Shown: one piece after another, positions 53,944 through 62,427 of the stretch
Numbering within the stretch: the stretch's first letter is position 1
Layout of the letters: each line of letters starts with the position of its first letter
DNA from: Caldicellulosiruptor changbaiensis
Lineage (GTDB): Bacteria > Bacillota > Thermoanaerobacteria > Caldicellulosiruptorales > Caldicellulosiruptoraceae
Reading direction: 5' to 3'
Assembly: GCF_003999255.1 (NCBI RefSeq)
Contig: NZ_CP034791.1
Span: 2,520,501-2,584,500, forward strand
Length of the DNA: 64,000 nt
Position numbers and translations under genes: made by a program
The notes under the pieces: generated by a model
Databases searched by the model: none
Told to the model about the DNA's origin: nothing
What the model saw: only the letters and a program-made list of their open reading frames with translations

Positions 53944-54313
53944 ACATCAAAATAAGTTGAGTATATTGAAAAGAGTTAACTTTATTTACTTAGAAATTGA
54001 AGATTTGGAACAGTATAAAAACTCAACTTTTGAAGAATATAGTAAAGACAGGTTTATAAGGCGAAACGTTGAAAGAATAATTGAAAATATTGCAAATGCT
54101 ATAATCGACATATTAAAAATTATTATTGCAAACTCAGATGTTCAAGTACCTGACTCTTACAGAGAAATGATATTAAAACTTTCTGAATTCAATATAATAG
54201 ATATTGCTCTCGCTACATCTATCGCAGAAGTTGCAAGATTGCACAATATACTAGCTCACCAATATTTAGATATTCGATGGGAATATTTAAAAAATTTCAT
54301 TGACGAAAAATAG
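53936..54313 (+). CDS. HepT-like (DUF86) HEPN toxin
   Basis: A 125-residue helical protein, GTG start behind AAGAAGGA. The HEPN motif R-x(4-6)-H is present in ARLHNILAHQYLDIRWEYL near residue 100, the active site of HepT-type RNases. HepT is normally held inactive by its MntA nucleotidyltransferase, which AMPylates the Tyr of the same motif (Tyr in HQY). Only a scrap of that partner is found upstream. Confidence 0.8.
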   Translation: MLEHQNKLSILKRVNFIYLEIEDLEQYKNSTFEEYSKDRFIRRNVERIIENIANAIIDILKIIIANSDVQVPDSYREMILKLSEFNIIDIALATSIAEVARLHNILAHQYLDIRWEYLKNFIDEK

Positions 54314-54594
54314 GAGATGTTTATAAATTTTTAGAGAATATTTTGAATTTTGTAAATTCTATTTGGTCATTTATGTTTAATGAAGCATAAATATTACTTT
54401 GTATTTTTTCTTTAAATTTCTATGGAATTCACGAAACTAAAAAATTCATAAGTACTAAATTTTTATTTTTAAACTTGAAGAATTTACTTAGAAAAAAAAT
54501 CATCATCTTGACCAATTAAAAAAATATTCTTGATATAGTGGCAAAAATTAATAAACAGTTTTAAACATATTAAGATTTTTGATAAAATATATTT
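54314..54594. other. AT-rich gap after hepT
   Basis: No frame of useful length, promoter or terminator of note was found. It probably includes the outer left part of the IS607-type element. Confidence 0.4.
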
Positions 54595-54630
54595 GCATAC
54601 GTAAAAGAAGGCAGAATAAGAGTAACAGTT

Positions 54631-55944
54631 ATGCCAAATGGATTTTATAATTATAACCAGGAAGACGTATACAAAATTTTTATGAAAGGTGTTGAAAGAA
54701 AAACATATATTTGTGCAAGAGTTTCAACTCCAAAACAAAAGAGGTGTTTGAAGATAATAGTCAAGAGAGTGGAGAGAATACAGATAAAGAGAAATCATGA
54801 GTTTTGGAATTATTGTGATAAAGTGTGTTTTGCAGCAAAGAATTTATACAACTTTGCAAACTACACTGTAAGACAGGAATTTATACACAATGGCAGATGG
54901 ATAAGATACAGAGAACTTGACAAAATGTTAAAAGAACATGAGACTTATAAAAACTTGCCTGCCCAAACATCACAGCAAATCCTAAGACTTCTTGATAGGA
55001 ACTGGAAGTCATTTTTTAAAGCTATAGAAGAATGGAGTAAAGATAAAACCAAATTTTTGGGCAGACCTAAATTGCCAAAGTATAAGAAGAAAGACGGCAG
55101 GAGCATAGCTATTTTCACAAATCAGCAGTGCAGGATTAAAAATGGTTATTTGACTTTTCCGAAGACAGAATTAAAGCTAAAGACAAGAATAACAGACAAA
55201 TTAAAAGAAGTCAGGATAATTCCAAAAGGAAGCATTTATGTAGTTGAAATAGTTTATGAGAAAGAAATAGCCAAGGTAAAAAGACCACCAAAGAGGATAG
55301 CAGGAATAGATTTAGGGCTTAATAACTTTGTAACTTTAGTAAATAACATAGGCATAAAGCCTATTGTTATTAATGGCAAAGTTATTAAGTCAATAAATCA
55401 GTATTACAACAAGAAAAGAGCACAGCTTATGAGTTATGTAGGCAATAGAGGAAGTAGCAAAAGAATAGAGAAGTTGACTTTAAAGAGGAACAACAAGATT
55501 AAGGATTACATGCACAAAGCAAGCCGTTTTATAGTCAACTGGTGTAAACAATACGAAATAGACACTATTGTTGTTGGTTATAATCCAAACTGGAAGCAGG
55601 AGATAGAGCTTGGCAAAGTAAATAATCAAAATTTTGCTTCGATACCATTTAATCAGTTTGTAAATATGCTCAAATATAAGTGTGAAGAAGAAGGAATTAA
55701 CATAATAATTACAGAAGAGAGTTACACAAGTGGCTGCAGTTTTTTAGATGGAGAAGAAATCAATGAAATAAACTATAATCCACGTCGAAGAATAAAGAGA
55801 GGCTTATTTAGAAGCAACAAAGGAATATTAATAAATGCCGATGTTAACAGTGCATATAACATTATAAGGAAAGTATTCCCCGAAGCATTTGCTGAGGGGA
55901 TAGAGGGTGTGGGGTTACACCCAGTTAGGCTGAATATAGCCTAA
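54631..55944 (+). CDS. TnpB-family RNA-guided nuclease fused to a TnpA fragment
   Basis: A 437-residue ORF. Residues 1-41 (MPNGFYNYNQEDVYK, KTYICARVSTPKQK) are the end of the IS607 TnpA helix-turn-helix and the start of its resolvase domain, with its catalytic Ser. In-frame codons upstream (VKEGRIRVTV) continue this similarity. From about residue 42 it is TnpB: RuvC-I GIDLGLNNFVTL, a WKQE region, TEESYTSGCSFLDGEE in place of a four-Cys zinc finger, and RuvC-III INADVNSAYNI. The true start may be inside the TnpB part. The nuclease core appears complete. Confidence 0.82.
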   Translation: MPNGFYNYNQEDVYKIFMKGVERKTYICARVSTPKQKRCLKIIVKRVERIQIKRNHEFWNYCDKVCFAAKNLYNFANYTVRQEFIHNGRWIRYRELDKMLKEHETYKNLPAQTSQQILRLLDRNWKSFFKAIEEWSKDKTKFLGRPKLPKYKKKDGRSIAIFTNQQCRIKNGYLTFPKTELKLKTRITDKLKEVRIIPKGSIYVVEIVYEKEIAKVKRPPKRIAGIDLGLNNFVTLVNNIGIKPIVINGKVIKSINQYYNKKRAQLMSYVGNRGSSKRIEKLTLKRNNKIKDYMHKASRFIVNWCKQYEIDTIVVGYNPNWKQEIELGKVNNQNFASIPFNQFVNMLKYKCEEEGINIIITEESYTSGCSFLDGEEINEINYNPRRRIKRGLFRSNKGILINADVNSAYNIIRKVFPEAFAEGIEGVGLHPVRLNIA

Positions 55945-55950
55945 CTAAGA
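55895..55950 (+). ncRNA. Candidate omegaRNA 3' scaffold overlapping the tnpB end
   Basis: Two hairpins lie at the tnpB 3' end: GGGTGT/ACACCC (55905-55922) and GTTAGGC/GCCTAAC (55924-55945), the second ending on the stop codon. TnpB guide RNAs are known to be made from this position, with the guide just past the element's right end. The 5' boundary is unknown. Confidence 0.45.
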
Positions 55951-56000
55951 ATAGTGTTTAATAAAATTTTTAATTATTTTTAATATTTTAAACACTATTC
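55949..56000. repeat. 13-bp inverted repeat around an AT-rich core
   Basis: GAATAGTGTTTAA (55949-55961) and its complement (55988-56000) are perfect. It may mark the right end of the tnpB element or serve as its terminator. Confidence 0.5.
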
Positions 56001-56065
56001 ATAACTTAAAACGAGAAAAGGGGTACAATTGTTAATAGAAAAGTGTTTTTTCTCAAGTAAGTTTT

Positions 56066-56145
56066 GTCGGTAACCGGCATCCGACTAATAAAATGCCGGC
56101 TCGTAAGTTCTCAAATAAGAGCCCTCATTGTAGAGGGCTCTTATT
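56066..56145 (+). ncRNA. H-type pseudoknot followed by a perfect terminator stem
   Basis: GTCGG (56066-56070) pairs with CCGAC (56081-56085). Its loop segment CCGGCAT (56074-56080) pairs with ATGCCGG (56093-56099). This gives an H-type pseudoknot with loops of 3, 0 and 7 bases. A perfect 13-bp stem AATAAGAGCCCTC/GAGGGCTCTTATT follows (56114-56145), with a weak T run. The layout is that of a small riboswitch or attenuator, but no known class was recognised. Confidence 0.45.
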
Positions 56146-56171
56146 CTATATATTCTAAAAAAGGGGAAATA

Positions 56172-56234
56172 ATGCGTGAAACCTCAACTCCACTTTTTAT
56201 CCAAACTCCTCAACAAAGAAAGGGGCGGAGGTAA
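56172..56234 (+). CDS. Possible 20-residue leader ORF
   Basis: ATG behind AGGGGAAATA opens 20 codons (MRETSTPLFIQTPQQ...). The end is basic (RKGRR). A stem GGGGC...GCCCC with inner GGTAAAGG/CCTTTGACC overlaps and follows its stop (about 56222-56262). It may be a leader or chance. Confidence 0.25.
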   Translation: MRETSTPLFIQTPQQRKGRR

Positions 56235-56294
56235 AGGACAAAGCCTTTGACCAATCCAGCCCCTTCCAAAATCTATTCTAAAAGGAGGAGTCTC

Positions 56295-56345
56295 TTGTTG
56301 GCATCTTTTGTTCTTTTCTCGTTAGCCTTTCTACTTAATATTTAA
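56295..56345 (+). CDS. 16-residue hydrophobic peptide ORF with strong ribosome site
   Basis: AAAGGAGGAG is followed six bases later by TTG and 16 codons ending TAA. The peptide (LLASFVLFSLAFLLNI, first Leu read as Met) is one short membrane helix, similar in form to Ibs-like type I toxins. No further gene is seen between it and the ABC operon at 56504. Confidence 0.35.
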   Translation: MLASFVLFSLAFLLNI

Positions 56346-56503
56346 CCCAAAATTTTTTAAAAAAGTATAAAGAAATGTTTAAAAATTTGTAAACAATCTT
56401 TTAATAAAAACATGACATATGTCACTACAAAAATTTCTTCAATAGTATATTCTAATTATTGAAAGAAAATATATTTAAATGCTTAAGAAGGTGATGGGAA
56501 ATT

Positions 56504-57469
56504 ATGACTGTGCTTGAAATCAAAAACCTTGTAAAAAGATATGGAAATGTTTTAGCACTTGACAACCTGTCACTGACAATCAAAGAAGGTGAAGTTTTCG
56601 GGCTTTTGGGACCAAATGGTGCAGGCAAAACTACATTTATAAATTGCATACTGGGACTTACTAACATCGACAGAGGCGAAATTTATATATTCGAAAAACC
56701 TTTAAACAAAGCTTTAAAAGAGTTAAAATCACAAATTGGAATTGTACCACAGGAAATTTCGCTCTACAGCAACCTAACTGTGTATGAAAACTTAAGCTTT
56801 TTTGGTTCGCTTTATAACCTCTCAGGGAAGCTTTTGAAAGAGAGAATAGAGTTTGCTTTAAAGTTTGTTCAGATGCAGGATAGCATCAAAAAACAGGTCA
56901 AAAACCTATCTGGCGGGATGAAAAGAAGAATAAACATTGCAGCAGCTCTTCTTAACAGCCCCAAACTTCTTATTATGGATGAGCCAACTGTTGGAATTGA
57001 CATATACTCAAGAAAACTAATTTTAGAATCTGTCCAAAAACTTGCGCAAAGCGGCATTACAATAATCTATACAACTCACTACATCGAAGAGGTTGATAGA
57101 ATTTGTACATCTGTTGCGTTCATAAATAAAGGAACAATCATCGAATATGGCTCAAAAGAATTTTTATTAAAAAAACTGTCAGATACAAATATTATCAGGA
57201 TAAAATTGAGCAAGATTTTAGATGAGGTTCTGACAAAAATCAAAAACTTAGATGGAGTTGAAAGTGTAGCTTTTACTGGAGATGAACTTACAGTTTCTGT
57301 TGAAAAGTCAAAAAATCTTATAAAAGAGATTGTCGAAACTTTGTCTCAGGATGGATGTGAAATACTTTCCATATCTTATGAAAAGCCCACAATGGAAAAG
57401 CTCTACTTTGCAGTGATGGGCTATACCATAGATGAAAAAGGAGAGATTGTCCATGAGAGCAGCAGTTAA
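56504..57469 (+). CDS. ABC-2 transporter ATPase (drug/antibiotic efflux type)
   Basis: A 321-residue ATPase. Walker A GPNGAGKTTFINC, Q-loop IVPQEISLYS, signature LSGGMKRRINIAAAL, Walker B LLIMDEPTVGIDIYSR and H-loop TTHYIEEVDRI. The C-terminal 90 residues form the accessory domain common in DrrA/YvfR-type proteins. Ribosome site AAGGTGATG. It overlaps the first permease gene and heads an operon that is probably controlled by the kinase-regulator pair at 60542-62297. Confidence 0.88.
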   Translation: MTVLEIKNLVKRYGNVLALDNLSLTIKEGEVFGLLGPNGAGKTTFINCILGLTNIDRGEIYIFEKPLNKALKELKSQIGIVPQEISLYSNLTVYENLSFFGSLYNLSGKLLKERIEFALKFVQMQDSIKKQVKNLSGGMKRRINIAAALLNSPKLLIMDEPTVGIDIYSRKLILESVQKLAQSGITIIYTTHYIEEVDRICTSVAFINKGTIIEYGSKEFLLKKLSDTNIIRIKLSKILDEVLTKIKNLDGVESVAFTGDELTVSVEKSKNLIKEIVETLSQDGCEILSISYEKPTMEKLYFAVMGYTIDEKGEIVHESSS

Positions 57470-58598
57470 AGCCTTTTTATATACTTTAAAAGAAAATGCT
57501 ATGAGCATTCCTCTGCTTTCTATAATGCTAATCTTCCCAATCATCTTGATTTTCATACTTGGAACTGCACTGTCTGGATATTTTAAACAAGTTGATATTC
57601 CGAAGATGAATATAATCATTGTTGAAGTAAATCTCAAGCCAAGCATTTATGATACTATTTTAAAATACGATAAAACTTTTACTAAGTTATTCAATGCAGA
57701 AGTTTTTGCTTCCAAGTCGGCTGCACTGAAAAAGTTTTCATCTTCTAATAAATACGTTGCTGTTGTGACATTCAAAGAGCATCAAAGGAATAACCATTCA
57801 AATTATAGTCCTTTTGGGAATTTTGACATTGAAATTACCTCAAAAGGAGGTTCACAAGAAGCTGGATTTGTCAAAGTGTATTTTAATATTTTTGCAAACT
57901 ACTACAAATTTGCAAGAAGTATTTATTCACCTTCTGATATACCAAAATCAATAAATTTTGAATCTGCATTTTCGGGTCGCTTCCCAAGAGCTCTTGATTA
58001 CTATGCTGTTGCAATGGTTGTTATGATGGCACTGTACGGCAGTTTTGGTGGTATTGCAGTAATTGAAGAAGAAAGAAAACAAAATACTCTCATAAGGCTT
58101 TTTGCATCACCTAAAAATCCGCAAATTATATTTGTTTCAAAAGCTTTTGCCCAGATGGTATTTTTGTATATTCAGCTTTGCTTAATAGTGCTTTTTTCAA
58201 AATACATCTACCAAGCAAACTGGAGTGAAAATCTTTGGATTATATTCTTACTTCTTTTTATCTACAGCATCTTTGCTATACTTTTTGGAATTTTTATTGC
58301 TCTTATCTCTAAAAACTATATACTCTCAAATGTTATAGTTAGCTCATTTGCTGTAATATCTACCTTTTTGGCAGGAGGATATGTAAGAATTGATATCAGC
58401 ACAAAATTTTTAAGTTTCCTTAGAGACATTCTACCAAACTGTGCTGTACAGTCTGCATTTTTTACCATAATCTATAATCCAAGTGAAATAACACTTGTCA
58501 AAAATGTTTTTGTATATCTTTCTCTTCTTTGTTTGATTATTGCTCTCACTAGCATGCTTTTAATGAGGAAGGTGAAACTATGGCAGTTTTCAAGATAA
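57453..58598 (+). CDS. ABC-2 type permease, first subunit
   Basis: A 381-residue protein from ATG 57453 (AAGGAGAG); the frame is open from 57432. The N-terminal helix is followed by an external domain of about 150 residues and five C-terminal helices, with the ABC-2 loop GGIAVIEEERKQNTLIRLFASP. This is the standard ABC2_membrane_3 layout. It overlaps the preceding ATPase and the following permease. Confidence 0.85.
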   Translation: MRAAVKAFLYTLKENAMSIPLLSIMLIFPIILIFILGTALSGYFKQVDIPKMNIIIVEVNLKPSIYDTILKYDKTFTKLFNAEVFASKSAALKKFSSSNKYVAVVTFKEHQRNNHSNYSPFGNFDIEITSKGGSQEAGFVKVYFNIFANYYKFARSIYSPSDIPKSINFESAFSGRFPRALDYYAVAMVVMMALYGSFGGIAVIEEERKQNTLIRLFASPKNPQIIFVSKAFAQMVFLYIQLCLIVLFSKYIYQANWSENLWIIFLLLFIYSIFAILFGIFIALISKNYILSNVIVSSFAVISTFLAGGYVRIDISTKFLSFLRDILPNCAVQSAFFTIIYNPSEITLVKNVFVYLSLLCLIIALTSMLLMRKVKLWQFSR

Positions 58599-59692
58599 AT
58601 ATAAAACGCCTTTTGAAAGACAAATTCAATCTATTTTTGATGATTATACTTCCTTCAATTGCAGTTGCTCTTTCAACCTTTTTTACATTAAGCGTTGAAT
58701 CTTCTTATAAAATTGGAATTATTACAGACAAAGAAAAAAGCAAGGTTGTAAAACTAATTGAAAAAGAGCTCAAAAAATGTTTTGATGTTAAAACCTTTGA
58801 CCCTACCAAATCAATTGTAAGCCAGATGGTTCAAAGCGGTATTGACTGTGTTGTTGTTTTAAATAACAAGTCAGTTAATGATATTATTAATGAAAAACAG
58901 AAAAATATAAAAATATATACATTTGGAAAGTCTGAAACGCATATTATTTTGAAGGAATATCTAAACAGTGTGTTTAAAATACTTGTTGCTCAAAAGCGTA
59001 TAAACAGCTCTAAATTTTTAGAGTCTTCAAAGTATATTTTTGAGCATTCTCCAATTGTATTAAATAAAATTTTACAGCACCAGTCAAATTCTATTTCAAT
59101 TGCTTTTGCCTCAGGATTTTTTATAATGTCTCTGTTTTGGCTTGCACTTAATGGTTCTAATATAATATTAAAAGATTATCAAGAAAGAGTTATTCTGCGA
59201 ATTTTATGCTCACCAATTTCAAAGCAAAGCTATATTCTGCAGTCTATCTTGAGCATATTTTCCATTACATTTTTACAGCTAATCTTTTTTGTGCTGCTAT
59301 GTTCGTATGCATTTAGACTTACTTTTGGAACTAACATACTTATTGTTATTTCAGTTCTCTCCATTTGTAGCTTTATGTTTGTTGCTTTTGCTGTAATGTT
59401 TATAAGCATAGTTAATGACATGAGAAAACTTGCAAGTTTGAATTCAATGGTCGTAACAATAATGTGCATGCTTGGTGGCTGCTACTGGCCGCTCAGCATT
59501 ATGCCAAAGTTTCTTCAAAAGATTGCATTGTTTTTCCCAACAACATACGCTGCAAGTCTAACAAAGAATGTGCTAACTAGTAAAACCATAGAAAGTATGA
59601 TGGTTGACATTGGGATAGTTACAGCATTTTGTTTGTTTTTTGCACTTGCGGGCATAAAGCAGCTTTCTAAAAATGTAATGTCAAAGCTGTAA
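58580..59692 (+). CDS. ABC-2 type permease, second subunit
   Basis: A 370-residue protein from ATG 58580 behind AGGAAGGTG. Same layout as its neighbour: one N-terminal helix, an external domain, five C-terminal helices, the loop ILKDYQERVILRILCSPIS and the end LGGCYWPLSIMPKFLQKIALFFP. The two permeases presumably form a heterodimer. A short terminator (GGCACC/GGTGC with T run, 59704-59727) follows. Confidence 0.85.
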   Translation: MAVFKINIKRLLKDKFNLFLMIILPSIAVALSTFFTLSVESSYKIGIITDKEKSKVVKLIEKELKKCFDVKTFDPTKSIVSQMVQSGIDCVVVLNNKSVNDIINEKQKNIKIYTFGKSETHIILKEYLNSVFKILVAQKRINSSKFLESSKYIFEHSPIVLNKILQHQSNSISIAFASGFFIMSLFWLALNGSNIILKDYQERVILRILCSPISKQSYILQSILSIFSITFLQLIFFVLLCSYAFRLTFGTNILIVISVLSICSFMFVAFAVMFISIVNDMRKLASLNSMVVTIMCMLGGCYWPLSIMPKFLQKIALFFPTTYAASLTKNVLTSKTIESMMVDIGIVTAFCLFFALAGIKQLSKNVMSKL

Positions 59693-59700
59693 ATTTGTAA

Positions 59701-59735
59701 AAAGGCACCTTATTCAGGTGCTTTTACTTTTTTTG
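59701..59735. terminator. Convergent terminator after the ABC-2 operon
   Basis: AAAGGCACCTTATTCAGGTGCTTTT hairpin with T-rich plus side; A run on the left for the minus-strand gene. Confidence 0.7.
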
Positions 59736-60274
59736 AATATTATGTACTCCCCACACCTGAGTTCAAACTCTTCCGGAAAGACAAAAGTTGACAAATCAAT
59801 CTCAGCAATAATTTTGGGCTTTTCTGTCCACTTCCCCCACTCACAGCTATACACTTCAATTATCTCTTCATCAGTTATGTTGGAAGAAATATATTCAAAG
59901 AGCACATTCAATTCCTTTTTCCTTGCTTTATAAAGCTCCAAATTTCTTTCTTTCATTTTTTCAGAAAAATAAAAAATTCCTTCAAGTCTATATACAAATC
60001 TGTTCTTGAAAATTTGAACAACATCTTTTTCTGAATCACTCAACTCGTATACATATATTCCTGAAGCATCTTCCATTGTTCTAAAAACTATAATACTATC
60101 AAAGTCTATCTCTTCAAAATCTATCAGCTCCAGTATAGTCCCTTTTCTTGCACTTTCATCCTGTTGATAAATCATTTCAAGATACTTTCTTTTCTCCTCG
60201 CCCTCAATCGGCTTGAACCCAAATCCACCAACTGGAAGTTCCTTGTCCGCTGATATGTAATGCATAACACTCAT
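59714..60274 (-). CDS. Uncharacterised acidic cytoplasmic protein
   Basis: A 186-residue protein starting MSVMHYISADKELPVGGFG behind GAAGTG. It is rich in Glu and aromatic residues, with no membrane segment and no motif I recognise. Similar openings (MSVMHYISSDKELPLG) are, in my memory, found in small hypothetical proteins of Clostridia. It is monocistronic and convergent with the ABC-2 operon. Confidence 0.55.
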   Translation of the reverse strand: MSVMHYISADKELPVGGFGFKPIEGEEKRKYLEMIYQQDESARKGTILELIDFEEIDFDSIIVFRTMEDASGIYVYELSDSEKDVVQIFKNRFVYRLEGIFYFSEKMKERNLELYKARKKELNVLFEYISSNITDEEIIEVYSCEWGKWTEKPKIIAEIDLSTFVFPEEFELRCGEYIIFKKSKST

Positions 60275-60541
60275 AATTCTTCACTTCTTTCTTCAATGAT
60301 TTATTTAAACAGATTCGGGTATCAAAACACCCAGATTATCTTGAACTGGGGGCATATGCCACAAATATTCTTTCTTGTATGCCTTGTGTTACATGCTTTT
60401 ATTATATTATTACAAATTGTGAATTTTGGCAAGTTAGAATGTTTCCAGGAATCTTCTTCTGGCCTTTAGAGATTGTGGCAAAAAATATATATTCACTAAA
60501 TTCCTTTCATTATGATAAAATGAGTCTTAGCAATAACAACT

Positions 60542-61675
60542 ATGCTGGAAAAGAAAATGCTTTCATTCATTATAAGCGCCTATACTCTTTGGAGTTTATA
60601 TGAGGATGGCAAGCTTTCCAAAATAGCCATTTTGTTCTTACTTCTATTTTTGTCATTAGAATTCTTAAAAACTGAATATCTAAAATCCATATACCATACA
60701 GCAGCTGCTGCCTTTGCAGAGCTGATTATAATATTTCTTGCTATTTTTCTCTGCGGATGGGAATTCTCTTTTTTAATTCCAATTACTGTGTGTACATTTT
60801 TGCACCATAGAAACAAGTTATCAATTTACTCAATTGCCTCTCTACTCTTTATCAGTCTTTTTCTTATCCCTTCAAAGATGGTAAGGGAATATGCTTCTGT
60901 CTGCGTTTTTGTTTTCTCTTTAAAATTAGTCACACAGATGCTGCAGGATAGCAAGCACGAATACTTAGAAAAAATTGACCACTTAAGACTTTTAAACCTG
61001 CAACTAAGCAAGCTAAAAACACAGCTTTTAGAGTCCCAACAGACAATAGAACGTCTTGCAGCACAAAACCAGCAGATGAAAATAGCAACTTCTTTGCACG
61101 ACACAGTTGGGCACAACTTGGCAGCGCTGAATATCCAGCTCAATGCCATAAAGAGCTTGCTGGAGAAAAAAGGAGTACTTGAAGATGCTCAAATAAACCA
61201 AATCATATCTTCATGCTTGCAGCAGACTCAAACATCTTACGAAAGTTTGAGAAAGTTTGTCTATTCAATGAAAAACTCTTTTGAAACCAAAGAAAAGTAT
61301 TTATCTCAATTGATAGAAAATTTTAACTTCTGCAACATAACATTAAACCGCAGCGGAGACATTGAAAACATTCCATCACACGTATTTGAAAATCTAATGG
61401 CAATCCTCAAAGAAGCTCTTTTAAACGTTACAAAACACTCAAATGCTACACAAGTAGCTGTATCTTTGGAATCAAAACCAACATATGTGCGTCTTGCTGT
61501 GCATGACAATGGCAAGAAAAAAGGAGAAATAAAAGAGGGCGTTGGGCTCATGAGCATAAAACTTCGAGCAAATTCTATGGGCGCAACAGTCAACATTGAC
61601 AACCATGCTGGATTTTCAATAGTGGTATTTGTCCCATTAAAAAGCAGGAGGGAAGATTACTTTGAAAAAACCTAA
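60542..61675 (+). CDS. Sensor histidine kinase, DesK/NarL-partner type
   Basis: A 377-residue kinase. Four to five N-terminal membrane helices (to about 135) are followed by a coiled coil (about 140-180), the HisKA_3 box SLHDTVGHNLAALNIQLNAI with the phosphorylated His, and an ATPase domain with LKEALLNVTKHSNAT and GVGLMSIKLRANSMGA. ATG 60542 lacks a clear ribosome site; ATG 60557 behind GGAAAAG is an alternative. It overlaps the regulator gene by 14 bases and probably senses a membrane-active compound handled by the ABC-2 exporter. Confidence 0.88.
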   Translation: MLEKKMLSFIISAYTLWSLYEDGKLSKIAILFLLLFLSLEFLKTEYLKSIYHTAAAAFAELIIIFLAIFLCGWEFSFLIPITVCTFLHHRNKLSIYSIASLLFISLFLIPSKMVREYASVCVFVFSLKLVTQMLQDSKHEYLEKIDHLRLLNLQLSKLKTQLLESQQTIERLAAQNQQMKIATSLHDTVGHNLAALNIQLNAIKSLLEKKGVLEDAQINQIISSCLQQTQTSYESLRKFVYSMKNSFETKEKYLSQLIENFNFCNITLNRSGDIENIPSHVFENLMAILKEALLNVTKHSNATQVAVSLESKPTYVRLAVHDNGKKKGEIKEGVGLMSIKLRANSMGATVNIDNHAGFSIVVFVPLKSRREDYFEKT

Positions 61676-62297
61676 GGTCTTAATTGTTGATGATAACCCT
61701 GCCGTTTTGGACGGTCTTAAAATTATCCTTGAGCTTGAAAATTTTGAGGTTGTAAGCCTTTGCACCAATGCAAAAGAAGCAGTAGAGTTTCTCGAAAAGA
61801 AGCATGCTGACGTTGTTCTTATGGATATTAGAATACCTGTTATGGATGGTATTGAGGGAACTTTTAATATAAAAACCAAATTTCCAAATGTCAAAGTGAT
61901 AATATTAACAACATTTTGTGAAGAGGATTACATAGAAAAGAGCCTGAGCTTTGGCGCAGATGGGTACATCCTTAAAAGCTCTGATGCAAAGCATATTGTG
62001 AATTCTATTTTGTCTGTGCTTGACGGTAAGGTTGTTATGGACAAAGAAATTGCTTTATACATTTCAGATGTATTGAAAAGGACCAGTAAACAGTTACTTG
62101 AAAAAACACAAAACCTTACTGAAAGAGAGCTTGAAATTGCAAAGCTCATATCACAAGGATACTCAAATAAGGAAATTGCAGCCATGCTTTTCATCTCTGA
62201 AGGTACAGTAAGAAACTACATAACATCCATTCTTCAAAAGTTAAATCTTAAAAATAGAACCCAAATTGCAGTATACTATCTTACCAAATTTTCTTAA
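61662..62297 (+). CDS. NarL/LuxR-type response regulator
   Basis: A 211-residue protein, TTG start behind AGGAGGGAAG. The receiver has the acidic pair Asp-Asp at VDDN, the phosphorylated Asp in VVLMDIRIPVMDG, Thr in ILTTF and Lys in YILKSSDA. The C-terminal LuxR helix-turn-helix is LTERELEIAKLISQGYSNKEIAAMLFISEGTVRNYITSILQKL. It is translated with the kinase upstream. Confidence 0.93.
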   Translation: MKKPKVLIVDDNPAVLDGLKIILELENFEVVSLCTNAKEAVEFLEKKHADVVLMDIRIPVMDGIEGTFNIKTKFPNVKVIILTTFCEEDYIEKSLSFGADGYILKSSDAKHIVNSILSVLDGKVVMDKEIALYISDVLKRTSKQLLEKTQNLTERELEIAKLISQGYSNKEIAAMLFISEGTVRNYITSILQKLNLKNRTQIAVYYLTKFS

Positions 62298-62427
62298 TCT
62301 CAAAAGTGTTAGACAAGAACATTTGTTAATCAATTGTTACTCAAAAGCATGCTTGAATAAATGGTCATAAAAAAATATAATCTGTCTGTACCCTGTTTAT
62401 GTAGACCTTTTGTCGGAGTGATTTTTA

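Larger units (their letters stand above)
54595..56000 (+). mobile_element. Deleted IS607-type element carrying tnpB
   Basis: It consists of a 5' scrap of the serine-recombinase gene tnpA, a fused tnpB, 3' hairpins and an inverted repeat of 13 bp (GAATAGTGTTTAA, with its complement at 55988-56000) flanking an AT-rich core. IS607 elements lack terminal repeats, so the ends are estimates. The recombinase domain is missing, so self-transposition is not expected. Confidence 0.65.
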
